Shown here one piece after another: positions 18,682 through 27,977 of a DNA stretch of 64,000 nt; positions within the stretch are counted from its first letter, which is position 1; every line of letters begins with the position of its first letter. The notes beneath the pieces were generated by a model that was given only the letters and a program-made list of their open reading frames with translations, searched no databases and was not told the DNA's origin. Source of the stretch: Hydrocarboniphaga sp. (GTDB taxonomy: Bacteria; Pseudomonadota; Gammaproteobacteria; Nevskiales; Nevskiaceae); NCBI RefSeq assembly GCF_028291725.1, contig NZ_JAQGNT010000007.1, positions 1 through 64,000 of the forward strand, given 5' to 3'. The position numbers and the translations under genes are program-made.

Positions 18682-20901
18682 TTAGGCTGCGACTGATTCA
18701 GCGGTGGGCGCAGATTCGGTCGCGTTCATCTCTGTAGCCGAGGCCTTTTCAAGCGCAACCTCAATTCCATCGATCAGAGTAGTCCCCGAAACGAATTCAA
18801 TAGATTGCAGTCCGAGACCCAGCAAACGATTGATGTTCACCCCGTTGGTATTGTTGGCCCGTCGCCAACTGCCGCCGCTGTGACCCCAACCATGCGGATA
18901 GGCGACCGCGCCACGCACAACTTCGTTGGAGAGCCGAACAGGGACCTTCAAGCGATCTGCCGAGGTGCGGATGTACACGAAATCTCCATCGGCTACGTCA
19001 AGTTCGGCAGCGTCGTGAGGGTGGATCGTGAGCGCAGGCTTTTGCGAGCGCACGAGTCGATCGACGTTGTGCATCCAGGAATTGAGCGAGCCGATTCTGC
19101 GTACGCTCAATAGACGGAAACGCGGCTGTGGCCTCCGCTCTGCAAATAGACGTGCCAACTCAGATTCCACCGCTGGTTGCCAAAGGTGAATTTTTTGATC
19201 CGGATAGGCAATTCGTTTTCTCCAGGTGAGATAAGTGTGCGGCACATCAACCATCACACCATGCGGGTACTGGCGCAGCTTCTTCACAGACCAGCCGTTT
19301 TTGCGCAGTCCGAAGCGGTCACCGACCGGGCCCAGGCGGAGCCCAATATCGAACATCGTCATCGGGCGCAGCGCGAGACCCAGTTTGCCAATGAAGCGCT
19401 TGAGCTTTGAAGCGGATGGTGCGCCGAGGCCCATCCGGCGCACGATCGCCAGATAAATGTCGAATCCATCACGCGCTTCGCCCAAGGGATGGATCACGGC
19501 GTCGGTGAACTGGATGAATGGACGGATCATGAAACCCAGTCCGACGATCGGAAGATCCGGTCGCTCTAGAAAAGTGGTACCCGGCAAAATGTAATGCGCG
19601 TGCCGGTTGGTTTCATTGACATACAGATCGAAGGACACCATGAAGTCCAGGGCCTTCAGAGCCTCTTCCAGCCGAGCGCCGCCCGGCGCACTGAGCAGCG
19701 GATTGCCACAGCTCACAAGCAGCGCGCGGACCTTGCCCGGCCCGTCGATGAGGATATCGTCGGGCATCATGGCACTCGGAAGAAAGCCGGCAACGGAGGG
19801 CGAATCGCCATGGCGGCTCCTGGATTCGCCATAGCCACCCACGGTGGATTTTTGAGACGGAAACACCTCGCGGCCGAACATGGTCCCGCCTTCGAGGTTA
19901 TAGGTGCCAGTGGCCGCGTTGAATGCTGTGACGAGGAAATTGGTCAGCGTCGCGTATGGCCCGCGGCAGATGCCGATTCGGCTATAGATGGTCGAGCGCT
20001 TGGCGCGTACGAAACCGCGGGCAACATCGCGAATGGTTTCTGCAGCCACTCCACACCCGCGCGCGCAAGCTCCCACGTCGTTTCGCAGCACCTGGAGGCG
20101 CAATGAATCCCAACCGACGACGTCACGAGACAGAACGTCCGGGTCGATCAGGTTCTCGTCCTGCAGGACTCGGAACATGCCGAGCAGCATCCAGACATCT
20201 CCGTTAGGAAGAATGGGCAGGTGCTCATAGCGCGCCGCAGTTTCCGAGCGCCGCGGGTCCACGACCAGTACTCGCCCCCGCTCGGCGATTTCATCGAAAT
20301 CATGCCGTATACGCGGCGCCCACATAAGAGAGCCGTTGGAGATCATGGGATTCCCGCCCATCACGATCAGGTAATCGCAACTCGGCAGATCGGGAATTCC
20401 GGTCGTCCACGGTGCGCCGTAAGCCACGTAGTTAGCGAGCAAGCGGGCATTGGTATCTTGGGAACTCGCGCCGTGCTGCCGAGTGCTGCCCATCGACGCC
20501 AGCAGTTCCAACTGGACCACGAAGTTTTCGCTGGCGAACGCCGTCGGATTGCCAAGATAGGAGGCGATGGCGTCCGGGCCATGCTGCTTGCGGATTGTCT
20601 TGAGCCTGGAGCCAATGTCATCGAGCGCCTCGTCCCAGCTCACCGGCGCAAACTCGCCGGGCCCGCCAACTCGCTTGAGCGGCCGGAGGACGCGATCGGG
20701 GTCATAGGTGATCTCTGCCGCCGACGTACCTTTAAGGCAGACATGGCCCAACGAATGCGGGTTGCGCTTATCAGGAGTGAGTTTGACCACTCGCCCTTCG
20801 CGAACAGAGGCAACAATTCCGCAATGTGCTTCACAAAGCCGACAAAATGTAGCGTGGTTGCCATCGGTGCCGATAGGAGGATTTGGCTTCTGGGTCGTCA
20901 T
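18682..20901 (-). CDS. Molybdopterin oxidoreductase, single subunit (first)
   Basis: The product (739 residues) belongs to the DMSO-reductase/formate-dehydrogenase superfamily. Seen: the N-terminal 4Fe-4S ligands Cys20, Cys23, Cys27, Cys55 (CRLCEAHC and VCLKG), the cofactor regions PVSWDEALDDI, VMGGNPMISNGSLMW and VVDPRRSETAARYEHLP, and a C-terminal molydopterin-binding domain (LTIHPHDAAELDVADGDFVY, then AYPHGWGH). No selenocysteine TGA is present. No Tat signal or partner subunit is encoded nearby, so it probably works in the cytoplasm with a diffusible electron carrier. ATG 20901 follows GAGGAGAG. A paralogue is at 36709. The substrate is unknown. Confidence 0.9.
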   Translation of the reverse strand: MTTQKPNPPIGTDGNHATFCRLCEAHCGIVASVREGRVVKLTPDKRNPHSLGHVCLKGTSAAEITYDPDRVLRPLKRVGGPGEFAPVSWDEALDDIGSRLKTIRKQHGPDAIASYLGNPTAFASENFVVQLELLASMGSTRQHGASSQDTNARLLANYVAYGAPWTTGIPDLPSCDYLIVMGGNPMISNGSLMWAPRIRHDFDEIAERGRVLVVDPRRSETAARYEHLPILPNGDVWMLLGMFRVLQDENLIDPDVLSRDVVGWDSLRLQVLRNDVGACARGCGVAAETIRDVARGFVRAKRSTIYSRIGICRGPYATLTNFLVTAFNAATGTYNLEGGTMFGREVFPSQKSTVGGYGESRSRHGDSPSVAGFLPSAMMPDDILIDGPGKVRALLVSCGNPLLSAPGGARLEEALKALDFMVSFDLYVNETNRHAHYILPGTTFLERPDLPIVGLGFMIRPFIQFTDAVIHPLGEARDGFDIYLAIVRRMGLGAPSASKLKRFIGKLGLALRPMTMFDIGLRLGPVGDRFGLRKNGWSVKKLRQYPHGVMVDVPHTYLTWRKRIAYPDQKIHLWQPAVESELARLFAERRPQPRFRLLSVRRIGSLNSWMHNVDRLVRSQKPALTIHPHDAAELDVADGDFVYIRTSADRLKVPVRLSNEVVRGAVAYPHGWGHSGGSWRRANNTNGVNINRLLGLGLQSIEFVSGTTLIDGIEVALEKASATEMNATESAPTAESVAA

Positions 20902-21069
20902 TTGACTCTCCTCGTCACTGATGCCCACCCCTCTAGTGCTCAGCCATTTCGTGGTACCGGGGTAGCGGTCCGGCGCTACTGATCAGAGTGCTGCTGACGA
21001 CGCTGGTCATTTTGGCTGGCCGCTCAGGATCACGTAATCGAGAGCGCTACACAGCGACACTTCGACGGT

Positions 21070-21861
21070 TTACTGGCCCTTCCATTGCGGGCGTCGTTTC
21101 TGGGCGAACGCACGCGGCCCTTCAATAAAGTCCTCAGACTTAAACATTTCTCGCAGAGCCGGGTAGCGCAGTTGATTTTGCAGGGCCGCCTCAAGGCTGG
21201 GCTCATTGAGGCCCTTGCTGACAGCCTCCTTAGAGGCGCGCACCGACATAGGGCTGGCACTCAGAATTTGATTCGCCCATCGCCGCGCTGCAGCCAGCAG
21301 ATCCGTCGCCGCCACGACCTCGTTGACGAAGCCCAGGCTGCAGCCTTCCTGAGCGGAAACGGTACGGCCGGTCAAGATGATACCCATGGCCGGCTTAACG
21401 CCAATTTGTCGAGGCAAACGTTGCAGGCCACCCGCGACCGCAGCCAGGCCCACTCGGACCTCGGGTAGCGCAAAACTCGCATGTTCGGCCGCGACGACAA
21501 GGTCGCAAGCCAGAGCGATTTCGAAGCCGCCACCCATGCAAACCCCATTCACGGCAGCGATGATCGGTTTGTTCAGGTCCAGACGTGAGGTGAGACCGGC
21601 GAAGCCGGTGGATGGCCACCCCAAGCCGCCACCCGATGCCTGATATTTTAAATCGTTCCCTGCGCAAAAGGCCTTGTCGCCTGCGCCGGTGATGATCGCC
21701 ACCCATTGGTCCGGGTCCTTGGAAAACTCGTCAAATGCGGCGCCCAGTTCCTCGTGCGCCGGCGCGTGCAGTGCGTTCATGCGCTCGGGCCGGTTCAAGG
21801 TCACCAGGGTCAGTGGCCCGTCGCGCTCCACCTGGATGAATTCGTAGCCCATCATCGACAT
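21070..21861 (-). CDS. Enoyl-CoA hydratase/isomerase
   Basis: A complete 263-residue crotonase. It shows VTLNRPERMNALHAPAHEEL, the first oxyanion segment AFCAGNDLKY, the second NGVCMGGGFEIALACDLVVA, and the acidic region FALPEVRVGLAAVAGGLQRL, where Glu fits the usual catalytic position. It hydrates or isomerises an enoyl-CoA in beta-oxidation. It ends the minus-strand run AMP-ligase, thiolase-like, hydratase (25076 to 21070), with gaps of 52 and 31 bases, so these three are probably one operon. This intact copy could cover for the frameshifted hydratase at 12000. Confidence 0.92.
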   Translation of the reverse strand: MSMMGYEFIQVERDGPLTLVTLNRPERMNALHAPAHEELGAAFDEFSKDPDQWVAIITGAGDKAFCAGNDLKYQASGGGLGWPSTGFAGLTSRLDLNKPIIAAVNGVCMGGGFEIALACDLVVAAEHASFALPEVRVGLAAVAGGLQRLPRQIGVKPAMGIILTGRTVSAQEGCSLGFVNEVVAATDLLAAARRWANQILSASPMSVRASKEAVSKGLNEPSLEAALQNQLRYPALREMFKSEDFIEGPRAFAQKRRPQWKGQ

Positions 21862-21892
21862 CCTGTCCGTAGCTGCTGCAGTTTATTGGAGG

Positions 21893-23428
21893 TCAATCAG
21901 TGAAGCGGAAGCTGTTGAATTTCTCGCCGGCGTCGACGATGACTTGGCGGCCGATCGGCTCCCCCGTCAACAGCCCCGCCAAGGTGTCGTTATCGCCGCG
22001 GGAAACCTGCGCTATGAAGCGTTGATCAGCGTCGTGAAGGCGGCCCAGCGCCCAGCCAATCGCTGGCTTGCCGTTTTGGAAATCGACCGTGAAGGTCTCG
22101 ATGATGCCGTGCCCGCTGGATATTGCTGCGACGCTGACGGCGTCACGCCGAAGCTGTTGCGTCAAGTCCTCGCCTTCGACCCGCTGCCAAAGGCGGCTTG
22201 GTGCTGTCGTCCCATAGATGCCGACTGATTGCTTGGACAGATAGCCTCCATTGGCGGATACCACGCCCTGGCTGCCACGGTCCCGTCGCAGGGTTGTCAC
22301 CATCTCGGCTATCGCGAAGAGGCTGTAGGAGTTGCCAGCACCGCCAAAGAACGGCAGACCACCCGTGACGGTCAGTGGTCTTCCTGGGCTGGCTTCGACC
22401 TCGAAGGCCTCGCAGGCGGCCGATACCGCGCAGGGAAAGCAACTGTAAAAGTCGAAGTGTCGAGTCTTGGCTGCGCTTGCTTGAGCGGCCTCGAACGCTT
22501 TGCGGGCAGCCCATTTCAGAGCCCGTGATTCACCAATAGAGGGGCGCTCGGAAACGCAGACATCGTCAGCGTCGGCATAGCCATGCAGGTACACGCGGCG
22601 ATCAGACGCGACGCCAAGCTGGTCGGCCATCGCCTGGCTGGTGATTAGCACCGCTGCCCCTTGATTTACCGCATCCTGAGCAACCAACCATTTTGTAAAC
22701 GGATCGCTGACCAGGTAGTTGTCCGCTGACACGGTCGACAAAAACGTCTGGTCGCGCACTGTTGGAAACTGAGCGTAGGGATTTCCCGAAGCCACAGCCG
22801 AGAATCCTGAAAACAGCGCGGCCATCACGCGCTGATGCTCGGCGCGACTTCGGCCGTAGCGGACACGCTGCGCATGCTCAATCAGGGCGTAAACATTAAC
22901 CGGCGCAAACAGGCGATGCCGAGCTTCGGCCCTATTGACCAGTGGCTTTCCAAGCCCGCGGTCCTCCATCTCGCCATCGGTCTCGTCGCTCCAATCCAGC
23001 ACCAGGCCGCTACGTCGGGCCGCCTTGAGAAGCCCCGTGGCTTCGGCACCGACCACCAGCGCCATATCGTGAGTACCTTCGGCGATGGCATCGCACAACT
23101 CGTTCACCAGCCGTTGCGGTGTATGTCCTCCGACTTCACCGTAAATCGTTCGCACCGGCTTGGCCCCGATTCGGGCCGCCACGGCGCGCGGAAATTTGCT
23201 CGCCCGTCCAAAGGGATGTTCGCCGCCCACATAGGAATCGGAAAACAGGCGCACAGCGGCGATCACATCGATGATGGCGGCGCTTTCCGGCGGAAGACCG
23301 GCATCCACGATTGCTCTCATCGCGGCTTGTGCAGCGAGCGTAACCGGGGACAGTCCATGCGCTTGACTTGCCTCGCCGCGATAGACGAGCTGCCCGCTAC
23401 CAATCATCACCGGGGTGCGCATGCTCAT
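21893..23428 (-). CDS. Thiolase-like protein with extra C-terminal domain (TLP1 type)
   Basis: The 511-residue protein is longer than ordinary thiolases (about 390). Its thiolase part includes VMIGSGQLVYRGEA, VGAEATGLLKAARRSG, DFYSCFPCAVSAACEAFEV and TVTGGLPFFGGAGNSYSLFA. The last 100 or so residues (from VAAISSGHGIIETFTVDF) form an added beta-rich domain as in the thiolase-like protein type 1 group. Catalytic residues are not those of a standard biosynthetic or degradative thiolase, so the reaction is uncertain. Start ATG 23428 (MSMRTPVM) is preferred; a TTG at 23464 would add 12 residues. It is the middle gene of the operon with the ligase and the hydratase. Confidence 0.83.
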   Translation of the reverse strand: MSMRTPVMIGSGQLVYRGEASQAHGLSPVTLAAQAAMRAIVDAGLPPESAAIIDVIAAVRLFSDSYVGGEHPFGRASKFPRAVAARIGAKPVRTIYGEVGGHTPQRLVNELCDAIAEGTHDMALVVGAEATGLLKAARRSGLVLDWSDETDGEMEDRGLGKPLVNRAEARHRLFAPVNVYALIEHAQRVRYGRSRAEHQRVMAALFSGFSAVASGNPYAQFPTVRDQTFLSTVSADNYLVSDPFTKWLVAQDAVNQGAAVLITSQAMADQLGVASDRRVYLHGYADADDVCVSERPSIGESRALKWAARKAFEAAQASAAKTRHFDFYSCFPCAVSAACEAFEVEASPGRPLTVTGGLPFFGGAGNSYSLFAIAEMVTTLRRDRGSQGVVSANGGYLSKQSVGIYGTTAPSRLWQRVEGEDLTQQLRRDAVSVAAISSGHGIIETFTVDFQNGKPAIGWALGRLHDADQRFIAQVSRGDNDTLAGLLTGEPIGRQVIVDAGEKFNSFRFTD

Positions 23429-23480
23429 TTTCACAGCGCCAGAAACGTGCAGCCGATCCGGCAAGCCAATCGGTGCGACA

Positions 23481-25076
23481 TCACCCCGCTCCGCTTTGGT
23501 CGAGCCACTCTTTCTTCAGAGCGGGCTTTCGAATTTTTCCTGACTCGGTCGAGGGCAGCGGCTCCGTGCGGATCCACCACTGACTCGGGACCTGAAAGTG
23601 CGCCAGGCGCTGGCGACAATGCGCTTCGAGCGCCTCTGTGCTTAGCGATACGCCTTGCTTAAATACCACGGCGGCCGCAACCTCCTCGCCCCAAATTGGC
23701 GAGTCGAGGCCGATGACGGCCACTTCATGCACTTCGCGGAGTTCCAGCAGGCAGGTCTCAACGTGTGCGGCAGAGATATTCTCTCCGCCCCGGATGATCA
23801 CTTCCTTCTTGCGCCCGGTGACGTGCAGGTATCCCTCGTCGTCGATACGTCCCAGATCGCCGGTGTGAAGCCAACCGTCACTGTCGACGGTGTGGTCGTC
23901 GGGCAGCCCAAGGTAGCCCGTCATGTTGGTCGGAGAACGCGCCAGAATTTCGCCGCAGCCTTCGCCGTCAGCGTGGTCGATGCGCAGTTCTACGGTGGGA
24001 AACGGTCTGCCGGCCGCTGTCGGCCGCTGAGCGTATTCCGGCCCACCCAGTTGGCAAAGTGTCCCGCCCGCCTCACTGAGTCCATAGACCACCGCGGCAT
24101 TTCCCTTGATCGAGGGAAATGCTTCGCGCATACGGTTCACCAGGTCCGTTGAAATGAAGGTGCCTCCAGTGCTGAGAAACTGCAGGCTGCTCGTATCGAA
24201 GCGCTTCAAGTCAGGCTGATCCAGCACTCGCAACAGCATCGTCGGTGTACCAGCCCATCGAGTGATCTTCTCTCGCTCCAACAATACCAGCACCTGCTGT
24301 GCGTCAAACCGGCCCTCGGTCATGACAATGCAGCCGCCGATCACGGCGAACATCATGACCACCTGGATGCCGGCAATGTGGAACAGGGGCGACGCGAGCA
24401 GGGTTTTAGCTATTGGCGATGTGTCAGACAAGGTATGGGGCAAGCGCCCCGACGACACCAGCAGGTTCTGAAGATTGGCGACTTGTGAGCGATGCGATAG
24501 GACTGCCCCCTTGGGTGCACCCGTGGCGCCAGACGTGAACAGGATGATGGCGGGGTCGTTCTCGTCAGCTGCCGGTCTATCGGGGGCCTGCAGGTCGCTA
24601 TCGGACTCGATAGACCGTTTGATGTCGTTCACGAGCAAGACCGGAACGCTCACTGCAAGCTTTTCTTTCTGACGCGCATCGGCGATCACCAATGCCGGCT
24701 GCGAGAGCGCGATCGCATGCTCGACTTCCGGCTGACTCCACCAGCCATTGGCAGAAACAACAACCCCGCCCACCTGCAGGACCGCCCAGAAAGCGCAGAC
24801 CCATTCGGCGCTGTTAGCGGCCAGCAGCATGACGCGGTCACCGGGACCGATACCTCGGGCATGTAGCAGAGCCGCCAGGCGCGTTACATAGACCTGATGG
24901 TCGCTAAAGGAGATTCTTCGATCACCCTGAACCAGATAGGTGCGGCTACCCCACTTTGCGGCGTCAGTGAGGATCTCGGCGACATGCCGGCGCCGCTGCG
25001 TGTACATCTTGAATCGAAAAGGCCCGGCAGCCTCCACGGCGACGTCCATTCCCCATTCAAAATTGTGTTTCGTCAT
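23481..25076 (-). CDS. AMP-forming acyl-CoA synthetase (first)
   Basis: The 531-residue adenylate-forming enzyme activates a carboxylic acid to its CoA thioester. The P-loop-like motif is LFTSGATGAPKGA, followed by the Tyr-containing YGLSEAGGT, the hinge GWLHTGDLGRIDDEGYLHVT then GRKKEVIIRGGENI, and the C-terminal SGKIRKPALKKEW, whose Lys is the adenylation lysine. ATG 25076 has GGAGGAAGAGC in front; about 29 extra in-frame residues upstream are rejected. It is first in an operon with the thiolase-like protein and the hydratase, and shares its upstream region, with an operator at 25252, with the divergent DUF35 gene. Acyl specificity is unknown. Confidence 0.92.
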   Translation of the reverse strand: MTKHNFEWGMDVAVEAAGPFRFKMYTQRRRHVAEILTDAAKWGSRTYLVQGDRRISFSDHQVYVTRLAALLHARGIGPGDRVMLLAANSAEWVCAFWAVLQVGGVVVSANGWWSQPEVEHAIALSQPALVIADARQKEKLAVSVPVLLVNDIKRSIESDSDLQAPDRPAADENDPAIILFTSGATGAPKGAVLSHRSQVANLQNLLVSSGRLPHTLSDTSPIAKTLLASPLFHIAGIQVVMMFAVIGGCIVMTEGRFDAQQVLVLLEREKITRWAGTPTMLLRVLDQPDLKRFDTSSLQFLSTGGTFISTDLVNRMREAFPSIKGNAAVVYGLSEAGGTLCQLGGPEYAQRPTAAGRPFPTVELRIDHADGEGCGEILARSPTNMTGYLGLPDDHTVDSDGWLHTGDLGRIDDEGYLHVTGRKKEVIIRGGENISAAHVETCLLELREVHEVAVIGLDSPIWGEEVAAAVVFKQGVSLSTEALEAHCRQRLAHFQVPSQWWIRTEPLPSTESGKIRKPALKKEWLDQSGAG

Positions 25077-25251
25077 GCTCTTCCTCCATTTGACAGCCGG
25101 TGTGCCACTTCGCGGCCAGCTACGAAATTCGGCTGGATCCGACTGCAGGATCAGCCACGACACTTCACGCGACGGACATGGATTGACTCGGACGCACCTG
25201 GCGCATGGCTGGCAGCAGCATGTCCGCTGCAGTTCTGCTTCTATATATTTT

Positions 25252-25264
25252 CAAACATCGTTTG
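25252..25264. promoter_or_regulatory. Palindromic operator copy 6 (CAAACATCGTTTG)
   Basis: Full match to CAAAC-N3-GTTTG with TTT before and GTAATA after. It lies between the divergent AMP-ligase operon (start 25076) and the DUF35 gene (start 25344), so one site may govern both directions. Confidence 0.7.
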
Positions 25265-25343
25265 GTAATATCATAACTTCAGAACGGTGATCTATACAAT
25301 TCCGCACCAATCCCGATGACTACTGCTTAACCTTGAGAACAGC

Positions 25344-25763
25344 ATGACTCGCGCGCTACCGCAGCTCACTCCCTTAACCGAGCCGTTCTGGAAAGGCGGC
25401 GCGGACGGCCAGCTGCGCCTCCAGCGCTGCGCCGCCTGCCAGCGCTTCATGCACCCGCCGCGCCCGATCTGCATAAATTGCTATTCACGTGAACTCACTT
25501 GGGAGGTGATCTCAGGTCGCGGTGTCGTGGAAAGTTTTACGATCAACCATCAGCCATGGCGTCCCGATCTCAAGGATCCCTATGTAATTGCGATCGTCTC
25601 ACTGGCTGAGCAGTCCGATCTTCGCCTCACCACCAACATCATCGGGTGCGACGCTGACAAGGTTCATATCGGGTTAGTGGTGCAGGTACGATTTGTGGCG
25701 ATCGAGGATGTCTACCTGCCAATGTTCGAGCCGGCCGTACTCCGATTGCCTATTGCACTGTGA
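25344..25763 (+). CDS. DUF35 OB-fold protein with zinc ribbon
   Basis: The 139-residue product has the rubredoxin-like zinc ribbon (CAACQRFMHPPRPICINC, two CxxC pairs) followed by an OB-fold (GVVESFTINHQPW then PYVIAIVSLAEQ). Such proteins bind acyl-CoA and pair with thiolase-fold or MaoC-type proteins; in ChsH2/Ltp2 systems the DUF35 part is needed for retro-aldol cleavage of the side chain. Here the likely partner is the Ltp2-like protein at 16849 or the longer thiolase-like protein at 21893. It is a single-gene unit. Function is by family and context. Confidence 0.88.
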   Translation: MTRALPQLTPLTEPFWKGGADGQLRLQRCAACQRFMHPPRPICINCYSRELTWEVISGRGVVESFTINHQPWRPDLKDPYVIAIVSLAEQSDLRLTTNIIGCDADKVHIGLVVQVRFVAIEDVYLPMFEPAVLRLPIAL

Positions 25764-25794
25764 CTCTCCTGCGGAGCCACCAATGCCGTCGGCG

Positions 25795-27339
25795 TTAGCT
25801 TAGGGACTGAGTAAAGCGTTCTCGTAGCAGATGCTTGAGAACTTTTCCCGTAGGATTGCGCGGCAGTGCTTCGACGAATTCGATAGCGCGTGGATGTTTA
25901 TAACGAGCCAGATGGAGCCTGCAAAGATCCAGTATCTCTTGCTTTAACACTTCAACGTCCGCTGCAAGGACTTCGGGATCGGCAACCACGACTGCCAATG
26001 GACTCTCGCCCCAGCGCTCGCTTCGCTGTGCAATCACGGCGACATCCAGAACCGCGGGATGACGGATGAGGGCGCTCTCAATCTCGGCAGGATAGATGTT
26101 TTCACCTCCGGAAATGATGACATCTTTCGACCGGTCCTTAATGTAAATGAATCCGTCCTTGTCGATGACGGCGATATCACCAAGATAGAACCAGCCATCC
26201 TTAAACGCCTTCTCAGTCGCCTCCTTCTGATTCCAGTAACCCCTGATCAAATGCGGTCCACGCGTAATGACTTCACCGGGAATACCGGGCTCTACATCTC
26301 GGCCTTCGGAGTCGACGACACGGACCTCCAGTCCGAAGTAGGCCTTCCCCGTTGAGCCCGCCTTGCTGCGCGCGTACTGGGGTTCAATGATGCAGATACC
26401 GCCGTGAGTTTCGGTCGATCCATAAACCTGATGCAGGTCGATCCCGATGCCGGCATATTCTTCGATGATCGACACCGGCAGCGGTGCTGCGCCGACCATG
26501 ATCCAGCGAAGCGAGGCATGATTGCATGACGCTCGGGATGGGTGCCGGTACATCAGGCTCATCATCGCGGGAACGGCGAAGCTGTGATTGATCCGCTCAG
26601 ACTCGATCAGCTGCCAGATCTGTTCGGCATCGAATGCCTTGGCAATGACGCTGGTGCATCCCCGATGGATATAGTTGATGAGAAGGGCCAAGCCGCCAAC
26701 ATGAAATAGCGGCGCGAGAATCAGTCCTCGATCAGCCAGGCGCATCTCAACCGTCGCGAGGGCACACTGGCTCCAATTGATCGTGGATCCGTGTGTATGC
26801 ATTGCACCCTTGGGCTTGCCCGTCGTACCCGAGGTGTAGATCAAGAACGATACATCGTCCCCTTGACCGGAGATCGGCGGTTCGCTGTTCGGCATTGATG
26901 CGGCGACGGCATCCAGTGCAGCCGACGCTTCAGCTCCATGGCGGGTGCTCGGAATGATTGCCAGCCCCGGAATGCGGCACTTGAGCGGCTCTGCCAGCGC
27001 ATGGTGATCAATGCTGTAGAGAAGCATTCCGGTCTGCGAATCCTCAATTTGCGCAGACAGCTCCTCGACGGTAAGGCGCCAATTCAACAAGACAGCAATG
27101 GCTCCGATCTTCAACAGCGCAAAATAAACCTGCACGTAGGCGACGCCGTTCGACATCAATACGCCCACTCGCTCACCGGGCTGGACGCCTAGTGAGACAA
27201 GTGCATGCGCGACCTGGTTGGTCGATCCATTGAGTTCAGAGAATGTTAGACGTAGCCCTGTTTCAGCATCGACCACTGCATCCAGCCCGGGGCTCGTCTT
27301 GGCGCGCTCGATAAGCAGCTGTCCGGCATTAATCAGCAT
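25795..27339 (-). CDS. AMP-forming acyl-CoA synthetase (second)
   Basis: A second adenylate-forming ligase of about 514 residues. Motifs: LIYTSGTTGKPKGAMHTH, YGSTETHGG, GWFYLGDIAVIDKDGFIYIK, DRSKDVIISGGENIYPAEIE and the terminal LPRNPTGKVLKHLLRERF with the catalytic Lys. The start is placed at ATG 27339 (MLINAGQ) because ACGGAGACAGCC precedes it; ATG 27360 is also possible. It differs enough from the ligase at 23481 to suggest another acid intermediate. It converges with the DUF35 gene (32-base gap). Confidence 0.9.
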   Translation of the reverse strand: MLINAGQLLIERAKTSPGLDAVVDAETGLRLTFSELNGSTNQVAHALVSLGVQPGERVGVLMSNGVAYVQVYFALLKIGAIAVLLNWRLTVEELSAQIEDSQTGMLLYSIDHHALAEPLKCRIPGLAIIPSTRHGAEASAALDAVAASMPNSEPPISGQGDDVSFLIYTSGTTGKPKGAMHTHGSTINWSQCALATVEMRLADRGLILAPLFHVGGLALLINYIHRGCTSVIAKAFDAEQIWQLIESERINHSFAVPAMMSLMYRHPSRASCNHASLRWIMVGAAPLPVSIIEEYAGIGIDLHQVYGSTETHGGICIIEPQYARSKAGSTGKAYFGLEVRVVDSEGRDVEPGIPGEVITRGPHLIRGYWNQKEATEKAFKDGWFYLGDIAVIDKDGFIYIKDRSKDVIISGGENIYPAEIESALIRHPAVLDVAVIAQRSERWGESPLAVVVADPEVLAADVEVLKQEILDLCRLHLARYKHPRAIEFVEALPRNPTGKVLKHLLRERFTQSLS

Positions 27340-27364
27340 GGCTGTCTCCGTCTCAGGCATTTAT

Positions 27365-27464
27365 TACGTGGTGATGCAGCGCCTTCCGCTGCCAGTCGCA
27401 ACGCCGTGGCGCGCCCAATACCGTGCTTGCGGGCAGCGCCAGTGATCAACACCACCGAAAATCC
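27365..27464 (-). pseudogene. SDR N-terminal fragment
   Basis: The minus strand reads GFSVVLITGAARKHGIGRAT then ALRLAAEGAASP, which is the first strand, the TGxxxxGIG cofactor loop and the first helix of a short-chain dehydrogenase. It is preceded by an in-frame stop and ends before the second strand. It lies directly upstream of the acyl-CoA ligase gene and is a leftover of a deleted gene. Confidence 0.6.
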
Positions 27465-27487
27465 TTAAATCGCAAGATCGTCGGCTC

Positions 27488-27877
27488 CTACAGCGACTCT
27501 GCCGCATCAGAACCGACGACAACGACTTCGTCGGCAAAAAGGAGCGGCGAGCGCGGCAGATCAATGAATTTGCGCTCGTCTTCCAGCAAGCGTCGGCCGG
27601 CTTTGATGGCGTCGAGATCCGTCGCCGTCGACCTCAGATCGTCAATGCTTTCCCAATACAACTCGGCAACGCCGTCGTAGCCCGCCGCACCGCCCCGTAC
27701 TTTAGAGGCGGTGTAAAGCTTTTCATCGAAGAACGGGTAAGTCTGAATGTAACGGCGAATTTTTAGGATCGGAGCAAGCTCACGCACTAGCGGGGCGTGC
27801 TGGTGCTTCCAGTAATCCTGAAATTGTAGTGCGCTCAGCTCCGGCAGCCGATGTAGACAGAATATCAGCTTGGTCAT
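27488..27877 (-). CDS. EthD-domain protein
   Basis: The 129-residue product is a dimeric alpha-beta barrel (ferredoxin-like) protein: LIFCLHRLPELSALQFQDYW, HAPLVRELAPILKIRRYIQT and the C-terminal FADEVVVVG. EthD-type proteins occur in P450 and polyketide-like clusters; the founder is needed for ether-fuel degradation by an unclear mechanism, and relatives act as small-molecule decarboxylases, isomerases or monooxygenases. GGAGA precedes ATG 27877. It lies between the second AMP-ligase and the Rieske oxygenase and is read with the latter's operon. The activity is unknown. Confidence 0.85.
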   Translation of the reverse strand: MTKLIFCLHRLPELSALQFQDYWKHQHAPLVRELAPILKIRRYIQTYPFFDEKLYTASKVRGGAAGYDGVAELYWESIDDLRSTATDLDAIKAGRRLLEDERKFIDLPRSPLLFADEVVVVGSDAAESL

Positions 27878-27977
27878 GTATTCTCCGGGACACTAACGCG
27901 CGTCTCGAACATCTACGGGTCAACTACGGCACATATTGCGCTTGAGATCGCGGCCGGTCGGCAGAATCGATTAATCG

